NCBI RefSeq assembly: GCF_900155545.1
Contig: NZ_LT732526.1
Span: forward strand, 1,561,832 to 1,595,017
From: Clostridium sp. Marseille-P2415
Lineage (GTDB): Bacteria; Bacillota; Clostridia; Lachnospirales; Lachnospiraceae
DNA: 33,186 nt
Direction: 5' to 3'
Position numbers and translations under genes: made by a program. Under the pieces are notes generated by a model that had not been told where the DNA came from, did no database searches, and saw nothing but the letters and a program-made list of their open reading frames with translations. Shown in pieces: positions 7,544-15,448 of the stretch. Positions within the stretch are counted from its first letter, which is position 1; each line of letters begins with the position of its first letter.

Positions 7544-8704
7544 TTACTTAGTGCGACAGCCCCTTTTCTTTATTGCCATTCCTGTCTTAATAAAACGGAA
7601 CATCCGAAGAGCTCCTTGATAATATAACTCTTCGGCATTTTCCAGCGCATGATCCAGTTCCATGATCCCATTGACCGTGGTCATGATGGAACAGATCCCG
7701 AAGTCATAGATCTTCTCTGCGCCCTCTCCCATTGCACCTGCCAGGGCAACAGCCGGAATATTTTTTCTCTTACACCTCATTCCAACGCCCTGCATCACCT
7801 TTCCAAAACAGGACTGCCAGTCCGTCCTGCCCTCTCCGGTCACAACCAGGGACACATCTTCCAGGCGGGAATCGAAATCAATCAAATCCAGGACCGTTTC
7901 AATTCCGGATTTTAACTCCGCATGGAGAAATACCAGAAGAGCCGCACCCAGGCCTCCTGCAGCTCCTGAGCCAGGCATCTCATCCGGATCGATCCCGAAT
8001 TCGCGTTCAATCACATCCCGGTAGTTTTGCATTCCCCTCTCCAGCTCATCAAGGACCTGCGGCGAACCGCCCTTCTGCTTTCCAAAGGTATAGGCAGCTC
8101 CGTCTTTTCCGGTCAATGGGTTATTAACGTCACACATGGCCGTCAGTTTCACCTGATAAATCCGGGGATGCAGGCCGGAAATATCAATATGAGCAACTTT
8201 TTCCAGATCCTTTCCCGTTCCCTCCAGCTCTCTTCCTTCTGAATCCAGGAATTTAATTCCTAACGCCCTCATACATCCCATTCCGCCGTCATTGGTAGCC
8301 GAACCGCCGATTGCAATGGAAATGTCTGTAAATCCTCTGTCCAGAGCATCTTTTATCAGTTCCCCGGTTCCGTATGTTGTCGTGTTCCTCGGGTCCCTTA
8401 AGTTTCTTGGGATCAAAGGAAGCCCGGAAGCAGCTGCCATCTCCAGGACCGCCCGCTTTTCATCCAGTTTTCCATAATAAGCGTTCACAGCCTCCAGAAA
8501 CGGCCCGCATACAGTTACCGGGATCCTTTCTCCCTGAATGGCAGCGATCACTGCATCCGTGGTTCCTTCTCCCCCATCGGCCACGGGTATTCCGTCCCAT
8601 TCCCATTGATCAAACACTTCCCCGGCAGCCCTTTTAAGCAGTTCTATGGTCTGTTCACTGGAAAGAGTCCCCTTAAAAGAGTCGGATGCAAACAATAATT
8701 TCAT
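7544..8704 (-). CDS. glxK: Glycerate 2-kinase (GlxK/GarK family), 3' end supplied by the IS element
   Basis: Cytoplasmic enzyme that phosphorylates D-glycerate with ATP to 2-phosphoglycerate, feeding glycolysis. It is 386 residues from the ATG at 8704 (AAAGGAG 10 bases upstream; family proteins begin MK-hydrophobic-APDSFKG, here MKLLFASDSFKGTLS). A TTG six bases earlier is possible but less likely. Motifs are IPVADGGEGTTDA (40-51), IAIGGSATNDGGMGCMRALG, CDVNNPLTG, GSGAAGGLGAALLVFL and VVTGEGRTDWQS. The body is full length (E. coli homologues are about 380). The final residues RGCRTK and the stop are read from the IS terminal repeat, so the native C-terminus was replaced; most likely only a few residues changed and activity is kept. 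Second gene after the permease at 8747, with 42 bp between. Confidence 0.92.
   Translation of the reverse strand: MKLLFASDSFKGTLSSEQTIELLKRAAGEVFDQWEWDGIPVADGGEGTTDAVIAAIQGERIPVTVCGPFLEAVNAYYGKLDEKRAVLEMAAASGLPLIPRNLRDPRNTTTYGTGELIKDALDRGFTDISIAIGGSATNDGGMGCMRALGIKFLDSEGRELEGTGKDLEKVAHIDISGLHPRIYQVKLTAMCDVNNPLTGKDGAAYTFGKQKGGSPQVLDELERGMQNYRDVIEREFGIDPDEMPGSGAAGGLGAALLVFLHAELKSGIETVLDLIDFDSRLEDVSLVVTGEGRTDWQSCFGKVMQGVGMRCKRKNIPAVALAGAMGEGAEKIYDFGICSIMTTVNGIMELDHALENAEELYYQGALRMFRFIKTGMAIKKRGCRTK
7549..7567 (-). repeat. Right terminal inverted repeat of the IS element
   Basis: TAGTGCGACAGCCCCTTTT, the exact reverse complement of 5666-5684. It codes for the last residues of the glycerate kinase on the minus strand. 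Confidence 0.88.
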
Positions 8705-8746
8705 ATACAAAGTTCTCCTTTCACCCGTGAAGTCTCTTTCCTTCCA

Positions 8747-10138
8747 TCAATGCAGGATCAGGGTCAGAATAAATATCTCAAGGATTCCTGCAATTCCCAT
8801 AATCAGCGTTGCAACGGTCTGAGTCTTATATCCTTTTTCCGGAGTCATGGCACCAAAATTCGTTACCACCCAGAAATAGGAATCATTTGCATGGGAAACG
8901 GTCATCGCACCTGCGCCGATCGCCATACAGGCAAGTGTTACCCGGATGGGGCTTTCCAGACCCAGCATAGGAAGCAGCGGAGCTACAATGCCTGCGGTCG
9001 TGGTGAGAGCCACGGTGGAGGAACCTTGTGCACTTTTTAAGATAGCTGCCAAAAGGAATGGGAAGAAAATGCCCATGGTGCTGAGTACTGCAGCATGATC
9101 CTTGATATAATTCACCATATCGGTAGAAGAGATCACCTTGCCCAGCACACCTCCGGCAGCCGTTACAAACAGGATCGGTCCCACGGTCTTTAAGGTCTCA
9201 TTGGTAATCTCATAGAATTCTTCCATCTTACCCGCTCCTTTCAGCTGAAGTATACCGCAGAGAGTACCTGCTGCCAGGGCTATGATGGGAGTTCCTAAAA
9301 ATTTAATGACATCTGCCCCAAAGCCTTCCATGTTCGCCATGGCTGTTATGGAGGAAAGAGCCATAAGAAGGATCGGAACAATAATAGGAGCAAGGGCATT
9401 GAAACCGCCGGGAAGCCTTCCGTATTCGGCGACCAGCTCCTCATAGGTTTTTGCAGCCTCATTCATATCGGCTTCATCGTCAGACCGCACCTTTCCTCCG
9501 ATGTATTTTGCGTAGAAGAACCCGGCAATCAGAGGAAAAACGGAACATAAAGCGCCCATTCCCATGACAAGAAGAAGATTTTCCCCAATGCCAAGGGTAG
9601 AAGCTGCTGCGATGGGTCCCGGTGTCGGTGGAATGAAAACGTGGGAAATGTAGAGCCCTGAGGAAAGCCCCACTGTCATCGCTACGGATGATGCGGCGGT
9701 CCTGTTTACCAGGGCTTTGCGGATGGGATTTAAAATAACGAAACCGGAGTCGCAGAATACCGGGATCGATACCACCCAGCCCATCATCTCCATGGCCAGG
9801 ACCGGGTTATTTTTCCCCACCAGCCGGATCACCATATCGGCCAGCTTAAGGGCTGCGCCTGTTTTCTCCAAAATGGTCCCGATCAGGGCGCCAAGGATGA
9901 TAACGATGCCGATGCTGGAAAATGTACCGGAAAAGCCGGCTCCGATTACGCTTGCCAGACCGCTTACCTTGGTTCCATCCTCCAACGTCTTATCCACCAA
10001 TGGAATCCCTGCAATCAGTCCCAAAAGCAGTGAAATAGTCATGATGGCAATAAACGGATGGATCTTAAACTTTGAGATTGCAGCGATCATCAGGATAATT
10101 GCCAGTACAAAAACAAAAATTAATGGTAAACCTGTCAT
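8747..10138 (-). CDS. GntP-family proton symporter (gluconate/glycerate permease)
   Basis: Inner membrane permease of the GntP family, 463 residues, strongly hydrophobic throughout with about 12 or more membrane helices. The start MTGLPLIFVFVLAIILMIAAI has an AGGGGGT ribosome binding site about 7 bases upstream. Family-typical stretches are IILGALIGTILEKTGAALKLA, VVSIPVFCDSGFVILNPI, IPPTPGPIAAASTLG and ILKSAQGSSTVALTTTAGI; the C-terminal part has SHANDSYFWVVTNF. These family members carry gluconate, D-glycerate or related sugar acids. The downstream glycerate kinase and upstream CdaR-like regulator make D-glycerate (or a glycerate-yielding acid) the likely substrate; that is inference from context. 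Confidence 0.9.
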   Translation of the reverse strand: MTGLPLIFVFVLAIILMIAAISKFKIHPFIAIMTISLLLGLIAGIPLVDKTLEDGTKVSGLASVIGAGFSGTFSSIGIVIILGALIGTILEKTGAALKLADMVIRLVGKNNPVLAMEMMGWVVSIPVFCDSGFVILNPIRKALVNRTAASSVAMTVGLSSGLYISHVFIPPTPGPIAAASTLGIGENLLLVMGMGALCSVFPLIAGFFYAKYIGGKVRSDDEADMNEAAKTYEELVAEYGRLPGGFNALAPIIVPILLMALSSITAMANMEGFGADVIKFLGTPIIALAAGTLCGILQLKGAGKMEEFYEITNETLKTVGPILFVTAAGGVLGKVISSTDMVNYIKDHAAVLSTMGIFFPFLLAAILKSAQGSSTVALTTTAGIVAPLLPMLGLESPIRVTLACMAIGAGAMTVSHANDSYFWVVTNFGAMTPEKGYKTQTVATLIMGIAGILEIFILTLILH

Positions 10139-10267
10139 AAAATGACCCCCTTCTAAGGATTTGTAACAGTTTTCTGCTGTTTTATGGTATCATATCACCA
10201 TTAATACAATACTTCTACGGTCATTCGTATCAATATAAGCATTGATTTTTGTATCACCGATACAAAA
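10139..10267 (-). promoter_or_regulatory. Control region of the glycerate permease/kinase genes with a 9-bp palindrome
   Basis: TTTTGTATC (10247-10255), ACC, GATACAAAA (10259-10267) is a perfect inverted repeat ending one base from the regulator stop codon. Two further copies of the GTATCA core lie downstream (about 10228-10233 and 10188-10193), the latter within the loose palindrome TGGT-ATCATATC-ACCA. The repeats fit an operator for the CdaR-like protein encoded immediately upstream. The palindrome could also fold as a hairpin at the regulator's 3' end, but no good T-run follows. Confidence 0.45.
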
Positions 10268-11392
10268 CTACTGTTCTTTTCTTAAAAAACTATAAAAGGT
10301 TTCCAGGAAAAACCGGTCTGCCGAAGATTCGATCGGATTGATATTCAAGGTATCCTTAATCTTATTATAACGGTACAAAAGCGTATTCTTGTGCATAAAA
10401 AGCTCTTTTGAAGCTGCTACCAGATTATAATTTGTCTTTATGAGAACTCCGGCAATTTCCATAAATGTCTTTTTAAATTCTTCACTCAGCCCCTTTTCAT
10501 AAATATTGAACATCCACTGCAGCTCACTCACCGGTACAATGGAACGTACATAATTTCCGGTATGATCATAAAAAAAAGCGGCAGAACCGGTATCCACGTT
10601 GTCCTCCAGCCATCTACAGTGCCGGTAAGCATAATAATACTGGGTAAAGCTTCCCTGAAACGAACCGATGTAAAATTTACAGCTTTTCTCCTGTTCCAGA
10701 AGCCATTTTAAAGCTGCGCTCAAATATTCCGCAATGATGTATTTGTAATCTGAGAATACCTTGTGTGTCTTATCAGGCATGGTTTTGAATATGAGGATAT
10801 GGCTGTTATCCAGAACAATGCTGATGTCCTCCGTCCCATGCCCGGGGCTGTTTTTGATCCTATCGAGAAACGGCTCCGGCCTGATGTCTTCAAGCTTACA
10901 CAGTATGGGGATCCGGATTATGTTTTCCGAATAATTAAGCTGCCTCGCAACGCTCCGAAGCTCCCTCGGGTCCGGATATTCCACATGGATCAGAAGATTT
11001 GTAAAATGCTCCTTCCTGTTCCTCCTGCGCCTCAGTTCTTCCTGCTGTTTCTCATACTTCAGCATGGCTTCGATGGCCATTTTGGTAATCAGGGCAACGG
11101 GCTTTATCTCTCCCGGATCTCCGGTGATCCCCACCACTCCCTCCCGCCTGCCGTCAATGTTAATGACCAGGTTGATTCCAGGTTTTACGCCAGGATAATC
11201 TTCCCCGGTGGAGGTAACCACCATATCCTCGCTTCCGGTTACAATATAGTAGGCGACCTCATGAAACGTCCCTACCCGTTTCGGATCCCGGCTGGCAATG
11301 ATAACACCCTGTTCATTCATAATGTTAATATTGTATTCCGTATATTGTGTAACCTGTTCCATGAATTTCTTTGCCAATTCCGTTTCTATCAT
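10268..11392 (-). CDS. cdaR: CdaR-family sugar-diacid/glycerate regulator
   Basis: Transcription activator family that senses sugar diacids or glycerate and switches on glycerate/glucarate catabolism. 374 residues. The N-terminal putative sugar-diacid recognition domain covers about 1-135 (FMEQVTQYTEYNINIMNEQG, IIASRDPKRVGTFHEVAY, VGITGDPGEIKPVALITKM). A central region follows, and the C-terminal PucR-type helix-turn-helix is about 310-370 (LIKTNYNLVAASKELFMHKN followed by TLLYRYNKIKDTLNI). The start has GGGAGG six bases upstream. It precedes the permease and kinase by 129 bp on the same strand, a classic regulator-target arrangement. Named by domain architecture; the exact ligand is not shown by sequence. 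Confidence 0.9.
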   Translation of the reverse strand: MIETELAKKFMEQVTQYTEYNINIMNEQGVIIASRDPKRVGTFHEVAYYIVTGSEDMVVTSTGEDYPGVKPGINLVINIDGRREGVVGITGDPGEIKPVALITKMAIEAMLKYEKQQEELRRRRNRKEHFTNLLIHVEYPDPRELRSVARQLNYSENIIRIPILCKLEDIRPEPFLDRIKNSPGHGTEDISIVLDNSHILIFKTMPDKTHKVFSDYKYIIAEYLSAALKWLLEQEKSCKFYIGSFQGSFTQYYYAYRHCRWLEDNVDTGSAAFFYDHTGNYVRSIVPVSELQWMFNIYEKGLSEEFKKTFMEIAGVLIKTNYNLVAASKELFMHKNTLLYRYNKIKDTLNINPIESSADRFFLETFYSFLRKEQ

Positions 11393-11651
11393 CAGCGGCC
11401 TCCCAGAGCTTTAAGCATTCATTATTTTGAGAAACAGCTTACCATATTTTCCCTTTTGCTTCAATAGCAGAGGATTCTTATGCGTTCTCTTACCATCTTT
11501 CCCAGAAACAGAACAATCCAATCAGCCTTCATCCATCCTCCCGGCCAATGCAGCTGCGGAATCTATATTTTACTTTTTTAAGCATTTGTGGTAAATTATC
11601 TTTTATCTGATATCCGTATCCCGAATATATATTAGAAAGGAAGAGATTTTT

Positions 11652-12041
11652 ATGTTGGAAGAAGATTATATCATGCGGATGATTCATGAAATGGTAAAAA
11701 CCCTGCTAAAGTTGATTTTTCATATCGACTTGGGAGATAAAGAAGAACTGAATTTTAAAGATCATGAAACAGCATCAAAATATCATGAACTATTAAATCT
11801 CATTCACAGCGGGAAGATCAATGAAGCAGAAAATAAATTATTGGATGAGCTGGATTCCGGCGATATGGAATATTACAAAATGGCGCTCATGTTTTATTAT
11901 CATTTAAATCGGAAAGAAACCGGATTTCTTGAAGAACATGATTTTTCCAAAAGCGAAATTACCGATGGATTAAAATACGTATCGTCGATCTATGGCTATG
12001 GAAGCATGGCAGAAGCGCTTCTGGGTAAAGATCCGGAATAA
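11652..12041 (+). CDS. DUF6483-type small acidic helical protein
   Basis: 129 residues, predicted all-helical, with no signal peptide or membrane segment. The N-terminal pattern YIMRMIHEMVKTLLKLIF matches what I know of DUF6483 proteins of Clostridia, whose function is unknown. The middle (HELLNLIHSGKINEAENKLL) resembles a short TPR-like helical pair, and the end has GLKYVSSIYGYGSMAEALLG. The ribosome binding site AAAGGAAGAG is about 8 bases before the ATG. It stands alone on the plus strand between the cdaR regulator and the lon region, and is followed by a bidirectional terminator. I can offer no function beyond the family call. Confidence 0.7.
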   Translation: MLEEDYIMRMIHEMVKTLLKLIFHIDLGDKEELNFKDHETASKYHELLNLIHSGKINEAENKLLDELDSGDMEYYKMALMFYYHLNRKETGFLEEHDFSKSEITDGLKYVSSIYGYGSMAEALLGKDPE

Positions 12042-12075
12042 GAAATGCCTGTTCGAGAAATTACAGCTGTTTTCC

Positions 12076-12113
12076 AAAAAGAGGGCATCTTCATTTGAAG
12101 ACACCCTCTCTTT
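12076..12113. terminator. Bidirectional terminator between the DUF6483 gene and DUF1858/lon
   Basis: AAAAAGAGGG-C-ATCTTC, ATTT loop, GAAGA-CA-CCCTCTCTTT. The stem is flanked by A-run and T-run, so it can end transcripts from both the plus-strand gene and the minus-strand lon operon. Confidence 0.75.
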
Positions 12114-12124
12114 GAATTTAGAAA

Positions 12125-12331
12125 TTATTCCTTTGACATATGGTCATTTAATTTATCGATCAGTTCCTGTACCGGAACGCCGTGCACCATGCAGGCCTCT
12201 TCCAGGCTCTCACCGGCAGATGCCGGGCAGCCAAGACAATGCATTCCCATCTCAAAAAAGAAGGGTGCGGTGGTCTGGTCCGCATTTAAGACTTCTCCAA
12301 TTAAAGTATCCTTTGTTACTGACAGCTTCAT
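12125..12331 (-). CDS. DUF1858 domain small protein (CxxC)
   Basis: A 68-residue stand-alone DUF1858 protein of the kind that often occurs with hybrid cluster protein and nitrosative-stress genes; the function is not established. The family pattern is clear: ITKD-like start (VTKDTLIGEVLNADQTTAPF), FFEMGMHCLGCPAS with the CxxC pair (Cys32 and Cys35), then ETLEEA-like SLEEACMVHGV and a terminal LIDKLNDHM helix. Its ATG follows the lon TAA directly (TAAATG) and its ribosome binding site AGAGGT lies inside the end of lon, so it is almost certainly translationally coupled to lon. The CxxC suggests a disulfide or metal site; that is inference. Confidence 0.85.
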   Translation of the reverse strand: MKLSVTKDTLIGEVLNADQTTAPFFFEMGMHCLGCPASAGESLEEACMVHGVPVQELIDKLNDHMSKE

Positions 12332-14749
12332 TTAAATTACCTCTTTTCTTTCCATATTTTTATGTGGTGTATTTAATCCTTCCGGAAATAATCCGTTACC
12401 CTTTTGCAGAAATACATGTTCGATTCTGGGAAGGAAAATCTCCAAAGACTCCTTTAATACATCTTCTACCGTTTCCACCGGTATGACCGTAAGCTGATTT
12501 TTCACTTCTTCGGGTACATCCTTTAAATCACTTACATTGTCTTTCGGGATCAAAACCCGGTTTATGCCGGCCCTTTGGGCGCCCAGCAGCTTTTCCTTCA
12601 GACCTCCAATGGGCAATACGGCTCCCCGTAAGGTGATTTCTCCGGTCATCGCCAGCCTGGAATCTACCTTATTGCCCGTAACCAGAGAGGCCAGAGCGGT
12701 AAATAATGCAATTCCGGCTGACGGACCATCCTTGGGAACTGCCCCTGACGGAACATGGATATGGAGGTCTTTTTCTTTAAAATTAAAGGCAGTGAGAGGC
12801 AGTCTGGACTTTAACAGGCTTAAGGAAATTCTGGCCGATTCCTTCATCACATCTCCCAGCTTTCCGGTCAATATGACCGCCCCGTTTCCCGGCATATCGG
12901 TTGCCTCTATAAAAAGTATTTCTCCGCCCACCGGGGTCCAGGCCAGGCCCGTGACCACTCCCGGAGGATTGTCCGGCTGAGCCTTTTCATGGCGGGAAAC
13001 CTGTCTGCCGAGCAGTTCTTCTAAATCCTCTTCCCGAATGGTAAAAGGCAGCACTGCTTTTTTTGATACGATTTTTTCCGTTGCTGTCCTGGCCAGGCCT
13101 GCCAGCTGCTTTTTCAGCCCCCGCACTCCGGCTTCCAACGTATATTCACTGATGATTTTCTGCAATACCTCATCTTCCATCACCATTTGCTCCGGTTTTA
13201 AGCCATGTTCTTCTAAGACCGCCGGAAGCAGATGATTTTTGCCTATATGAAACTTTTCATCTATGGTATAGCTGGAAATCTGGATGACCTCCATCCGATC
13301 CAGCAGCGGCCCCGGGATGCTTTCTAATGAATTGGCTGTGGCGACAAAGAAAACATCGGATAAATCATAGGGAAGGTCCAGATAATGATCGGTAAAGCTG
13401 TTGTTCTGCTCCGGATCAAGGACCTCTAAAAGCGCGCTGGCAGGATCGCCGCTGAAGCCGCCGGACATAAGCTTATCCACTTCATCCAACACCATGACAG
13501 GATTGGTTTTTCCCGCTTTCCGAATGCTCTGGATAATTCTTCCGGGCATGGCTCCCACATAAGTCCTCCGGTGCCCTCTGATTTCCGATTCATCCCGGAC
13601 ACCCCCCAGACTTATACGGATGTATTTTCTGCCAAGGGCTTCTGCAATGCTTTTTCCAAGGCTTGTCTTACCGGTTCCGGGCGGTCCCACAAGGAGCAGG
13701 ATGGAGCCTTTCTTATTTTTGTTTAACTGCATGACTGCCAGATGCTGAATAATCCTGTCTTTTACTTTTTTCAGTCCGTAATGCTGTTCATTAAGTATCC
13801 GTCTTGCCTCATCCAGGTCGATATCCTTTGCCCCTTCTTTTTTCCACGGAAGCTGCACCAGGAGATCCAGATAATTGCGTATTACGTTGTAATCCAGTTT
13901 ATTCGGCCCCTGCTCTTCCAGCTTCTCCAGCTCTAAAAGAGCAGCCTCTTTTATCTCAGGCGGCATACCGGCCTCTTCGATCCTGCTTAAATAATCTGCC
14001 TCCTTTTTTCCTTCTTCCTCCCTGCCTTCATTCAGCTCCTCCTGAATGGCCTTTAACTGTTCCCGAAGCACGGATTCTCTATAATACCGGTTGGCTTTTT
14101 CGGAGAATTTCTCGGAAATCTGCATCTGCAGTTCGATCATTTCCTTTTGCTTTAATAAGTAATCCAGGAAGCGCAGGCTTCTTTCTTTTAATGACTGCAT
14201 TTCCAGAAGCTCATATCTTTCACCGTGCGGTATCTGGAGGAATTGGGACAGATACACAATAATAGAATTTAAATCCGTAAACTCATTGACGATCCTCTGG
14301 TATTGTTCTCCGCCTGAAAATCTGGAACTTATCTCATAGGTGATGTTTTTGATATAGCCAAGCATCTCTTCCCGGCTCTTTTCATTTAAATCTGCATGAT
14401 CCGGACTGAGCTCATATTGGGCATGTATCCTGCCATCTTCTATCCGGAGTTCCTTTATTTCAACCCGGTCCGTTAATTTAACGGAAAGCAGAACTCCTTT
14501 ATCCGTCCGATCCAGCCCGGTGACCTCAAAGATCACGCCTGTCCGGTAAAAGTCCTCTTCCTTTTTTGGGTTTTTACCGAAATTCTGTTTCAGCGGCAAA
14601 GCTATTTTCACGGCTTCTTCGTTTTCCAGATACATCATTTGTACATCGTCAGGGGATTCCAATTGAACCGTTGTTACGACATCCGGCAATAAAACTTTGT
14701 TGGATATGGGGAAAACGATTCCTATGTTATTGTTCTGTTTATTTGCCAT
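12332..14749 (-). CDS. lon: ATP-dependent Lon protease
   Basis: Cytoplasmic AAA+ serine protease that degrades misfolded and regulatory proteins. 805 residues from ATG 14749, which has AAAGGA 7 bases upstream. An in-frame ATG at 14791 lies inside the operator and near the predicted transcription start, so it is unlikely. The N-terminal substrate-binding domain (GIVFPISNKVLLPDVVTTVQ) is followed by a coiled-coil region. Walker A is GPPGTGKT near 354-361, Walker B VMVLDEVDKL, and pore/sensor parts are LLEVLDPEQNNSF and VFFVATANS. The catalytic dyad is Ser in PKDGPSAGIAL (about 676) and Lys in GLKEKLLGAQ (about 718). A short tail beyond the usual end (residues after VETVEDVL) is family-variable. 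It is followed without a gap by the DUF1858 gene, and it is probably repressed by the neighbouring TetR protein, whose operator matches the lon promoter region. Confidence 0.95.
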   Translation of the reverse strand: MANKQNNNIGIVFPISNKVLLPDVVTTVQLESPDDVQMMYLENEEAVKIALPLKQNFGKNPKKEEDFYRTGVIFEVTGLDRTDKGVLLSVKLTDRVEIKELRIEDGRIHAQYELSPDHADLNEKSREEMLGYIKNITYEISSRFSGGEQYQRIVNEFTDLNSIIVYLSQFLQIPHGERYELLEMQSLKERSLRFLDYLLKQKEMIELQMQISEKFSEKANRYYRESVLREQLKAIQEELNEGREEEGKKEADYLSRIEEAGMPPEIKEAALLELEKLEEQGPNKLDYNVIRNYLDLLVQLPWKKEGAKDIDLDEARRILNEQHYGLKKVKDRIIQHLAVMQLNKNKKGSILLLVGPPGTGKTSLGKSIAEALGRKYIRISLGGVRDESEIRGHRRTYVGAMPGRIIQSIRKAGKTNPVMVLDEVDKLMSGGFSGDPASALLEVLDPEQNNSFTDHYLDLPYDLSDVFFVATANSLESIPGPLLDRMEVIQISSYTIDEKFHIGKNHLLPAVLEEHGLKPEQMVMEDEVLQKIISEYTLEAGVRGLKKQLAGLARTATEKIVSKKAVLPFTIREEDLEELLGRQVSRHEKAQPDNPPGVVTGLAWTPVGGEILFIEATDMPGNGAVILTGKLGDVMKESARISLSLLKSRLPLTAFNFKEKDLHIHVPSGAVPKDGPSAGIALFTALASLVTGNKVDSRLAMTGEITLRGAVLPIGGLKEKLLGAQRAGINRVLIPKDNVSDLKDVPEEVKNQLTVIPVETVEDVLKESLEIFLPRIEHVFLQKGNGLFPEGLNTPHKNMERKEVI

Positions 14750-14777
14750 AGTTTTATCCTTTCTGTGCGTAGTTTTA

Positions 14778-14799
14778 AAGTGAATGTTCATTTAATATA
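14778..14799 (-). promoter_or_regulatory. TetR-type operator at the lon promoter
   Basis: AAGTGAATG-T-TCATTTA-A-TATA on the plus strand matches the site in the tetR promoter (15447-15469, opposite orientation) at all but two positions. The core TGAATGTTCATT is nearly palindromic. It lies just downstream of the predicted lon -10 (AATAGT at 14807-14802; -35 TTTACA at 14830-14825; 17-bp spacer), over the expected transcription start, as a repressor site would. Confidence 0.65.
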
Positions 14800-14812
14800 G
14801 TACTATTTTTTT

Positions 14813-14853
14813 GCGGGACTCTTTTGTAAAATGGCTTCACAAAATGATCCCGC
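14813..14853. other. Imperfect inverted repeat between tetR and lon
   Basis: GCGGGACTCTTTTGT and ACAAAATGATCCCGC pair at 12 of 15 positions around an 11-base loop. It is just past the tetR stop and overlaps the predicted lon -35. No good T-run follows on the minus strand, so terminator or attenuator function for tetR is uncertain. Confidence 0.4.
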
Positions 14854-14864
14854 TTATAAAAAAC

Positions 14865-15428
14865 TTATAGCAATATTGCATCCTGTATGATTTGAATCAT
14901 CTCCTGCAGCAAATCCGCTTTCTGTGCTTCGTTTTTGCGGCTGTCAACAGCAATTGCTTTTACCGGCTGAAAAATGATGGCCAGCAGATTATCCTCTTTG
15001 TAATTCTTTATGATGTTGTCCCTCTTCATCTCTGACATCAGGTTATAAATATTACAAATGCCTTTTTTCCCGGAACAGTTATTGGCCAATGAGGGGCAAT
15101 TGGAAAATTGCTCCACAAAGCTGAAAACCTCCTTGTTCTCTAATATATAGTTATAATAGCTTCGGATGAGCACCTCGATCTGCTGCCGTCCCTCCATCTC
15201 CCGGTTTATGCAGTCTAATAAATAATCATAAATTTCTTCCGAGTATTCCATGTAGATATCGTGCAGCATATCTTCTTTGTTCTCAAAGTAGATATATACC
15301 GTTGCCGGCGAAACCCCTGCCATCTTAGCGATTTTAGAGACAGAAGTGCCATGGAAGCCCTCCTGCAGGATCAGCTTGATTACTGCTTCTTTAATGCTTT
15401 TCACTTTTTCGTCGTCTTTTTTTCTCAT
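14865..15428 (-). CDS. TetR-family transcriptional regulator
   Basis: Probable repressor of 187 residues starting at ATG 15428 (MRKKDDEK), with GAGGTGA six bases upstream. A more distal in-frame ATG at 15446 lies before the predicted transcription start, so it is excluded. The N-terminal helix-turn-helix is typical: GFHGTSVSKIAKMAGVSPAT then VYIYFENKEDML (residues 25-54). The C-terminal ligand domain has a curious cysteine series, Cys111, Cys118 and Cys125, spaced seven apart within SNCPSLANNCSGKKGICNI, which could sense thiols or metals (inference). It is preceded by a strong promoter with its own operator in the spacer, so it is autoregulated. The same operator at lon makes lon and its coupled DUF1858 gene the likely targets. 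Confidence 0.9.
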   Translation of the reverse strand: MRKKDDEKVKSIKEAVIKLILQEGFHGTSVSKIAKMAGVSPATVYIYFENKEDMLHDIYMEYSEEIYDYLLDCINREMEGRQQIEVLIRSYYNYILENKEVFSFVEQFSNCPSLANNCSGKKGICNIYNLMSEMKRDNIIKNYKEDNLLAIIFQPVKAIAVDSRKNEAQKADLLQEMIQIIQDAILL

Positions 15429-15448
15429 GCTGTCACCTCGATACATTT

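Larger units (their letters stand above)
5666..7567 (-). mobile_element. IS1182-family insertion sequence, apparently complete
   Basis: A 1.9-kb element bounded by perfect 19-bp inverted repeats: AAAAGGGGCTGTCGCACTA at 5666-5684 and its reverse complement at 7549-7567. The GGGG ends at 5670 and 7563 may be the true termini, in which case AAAA and TTTT are flanking target. One transposase gene fills the interior. No direct target duplication is visible under either choice of ends. Hairpins lie just inside both ends (5698-5712, 5764-5822, 7482-7511) and would stop transcripts entering from outside. It separates the chemoreceptor gene from the glycerate operon and overlaps the last 24 bases of the glycerate kinase frame. 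Confidence 0.88.

Noticed and set aside
11992-12486. 164-codon plus-strand frame after the DUF6483 gene
   Set aside because: It runs through a terminator and antisense to DUF1858 and lon; no ribosome binding site.
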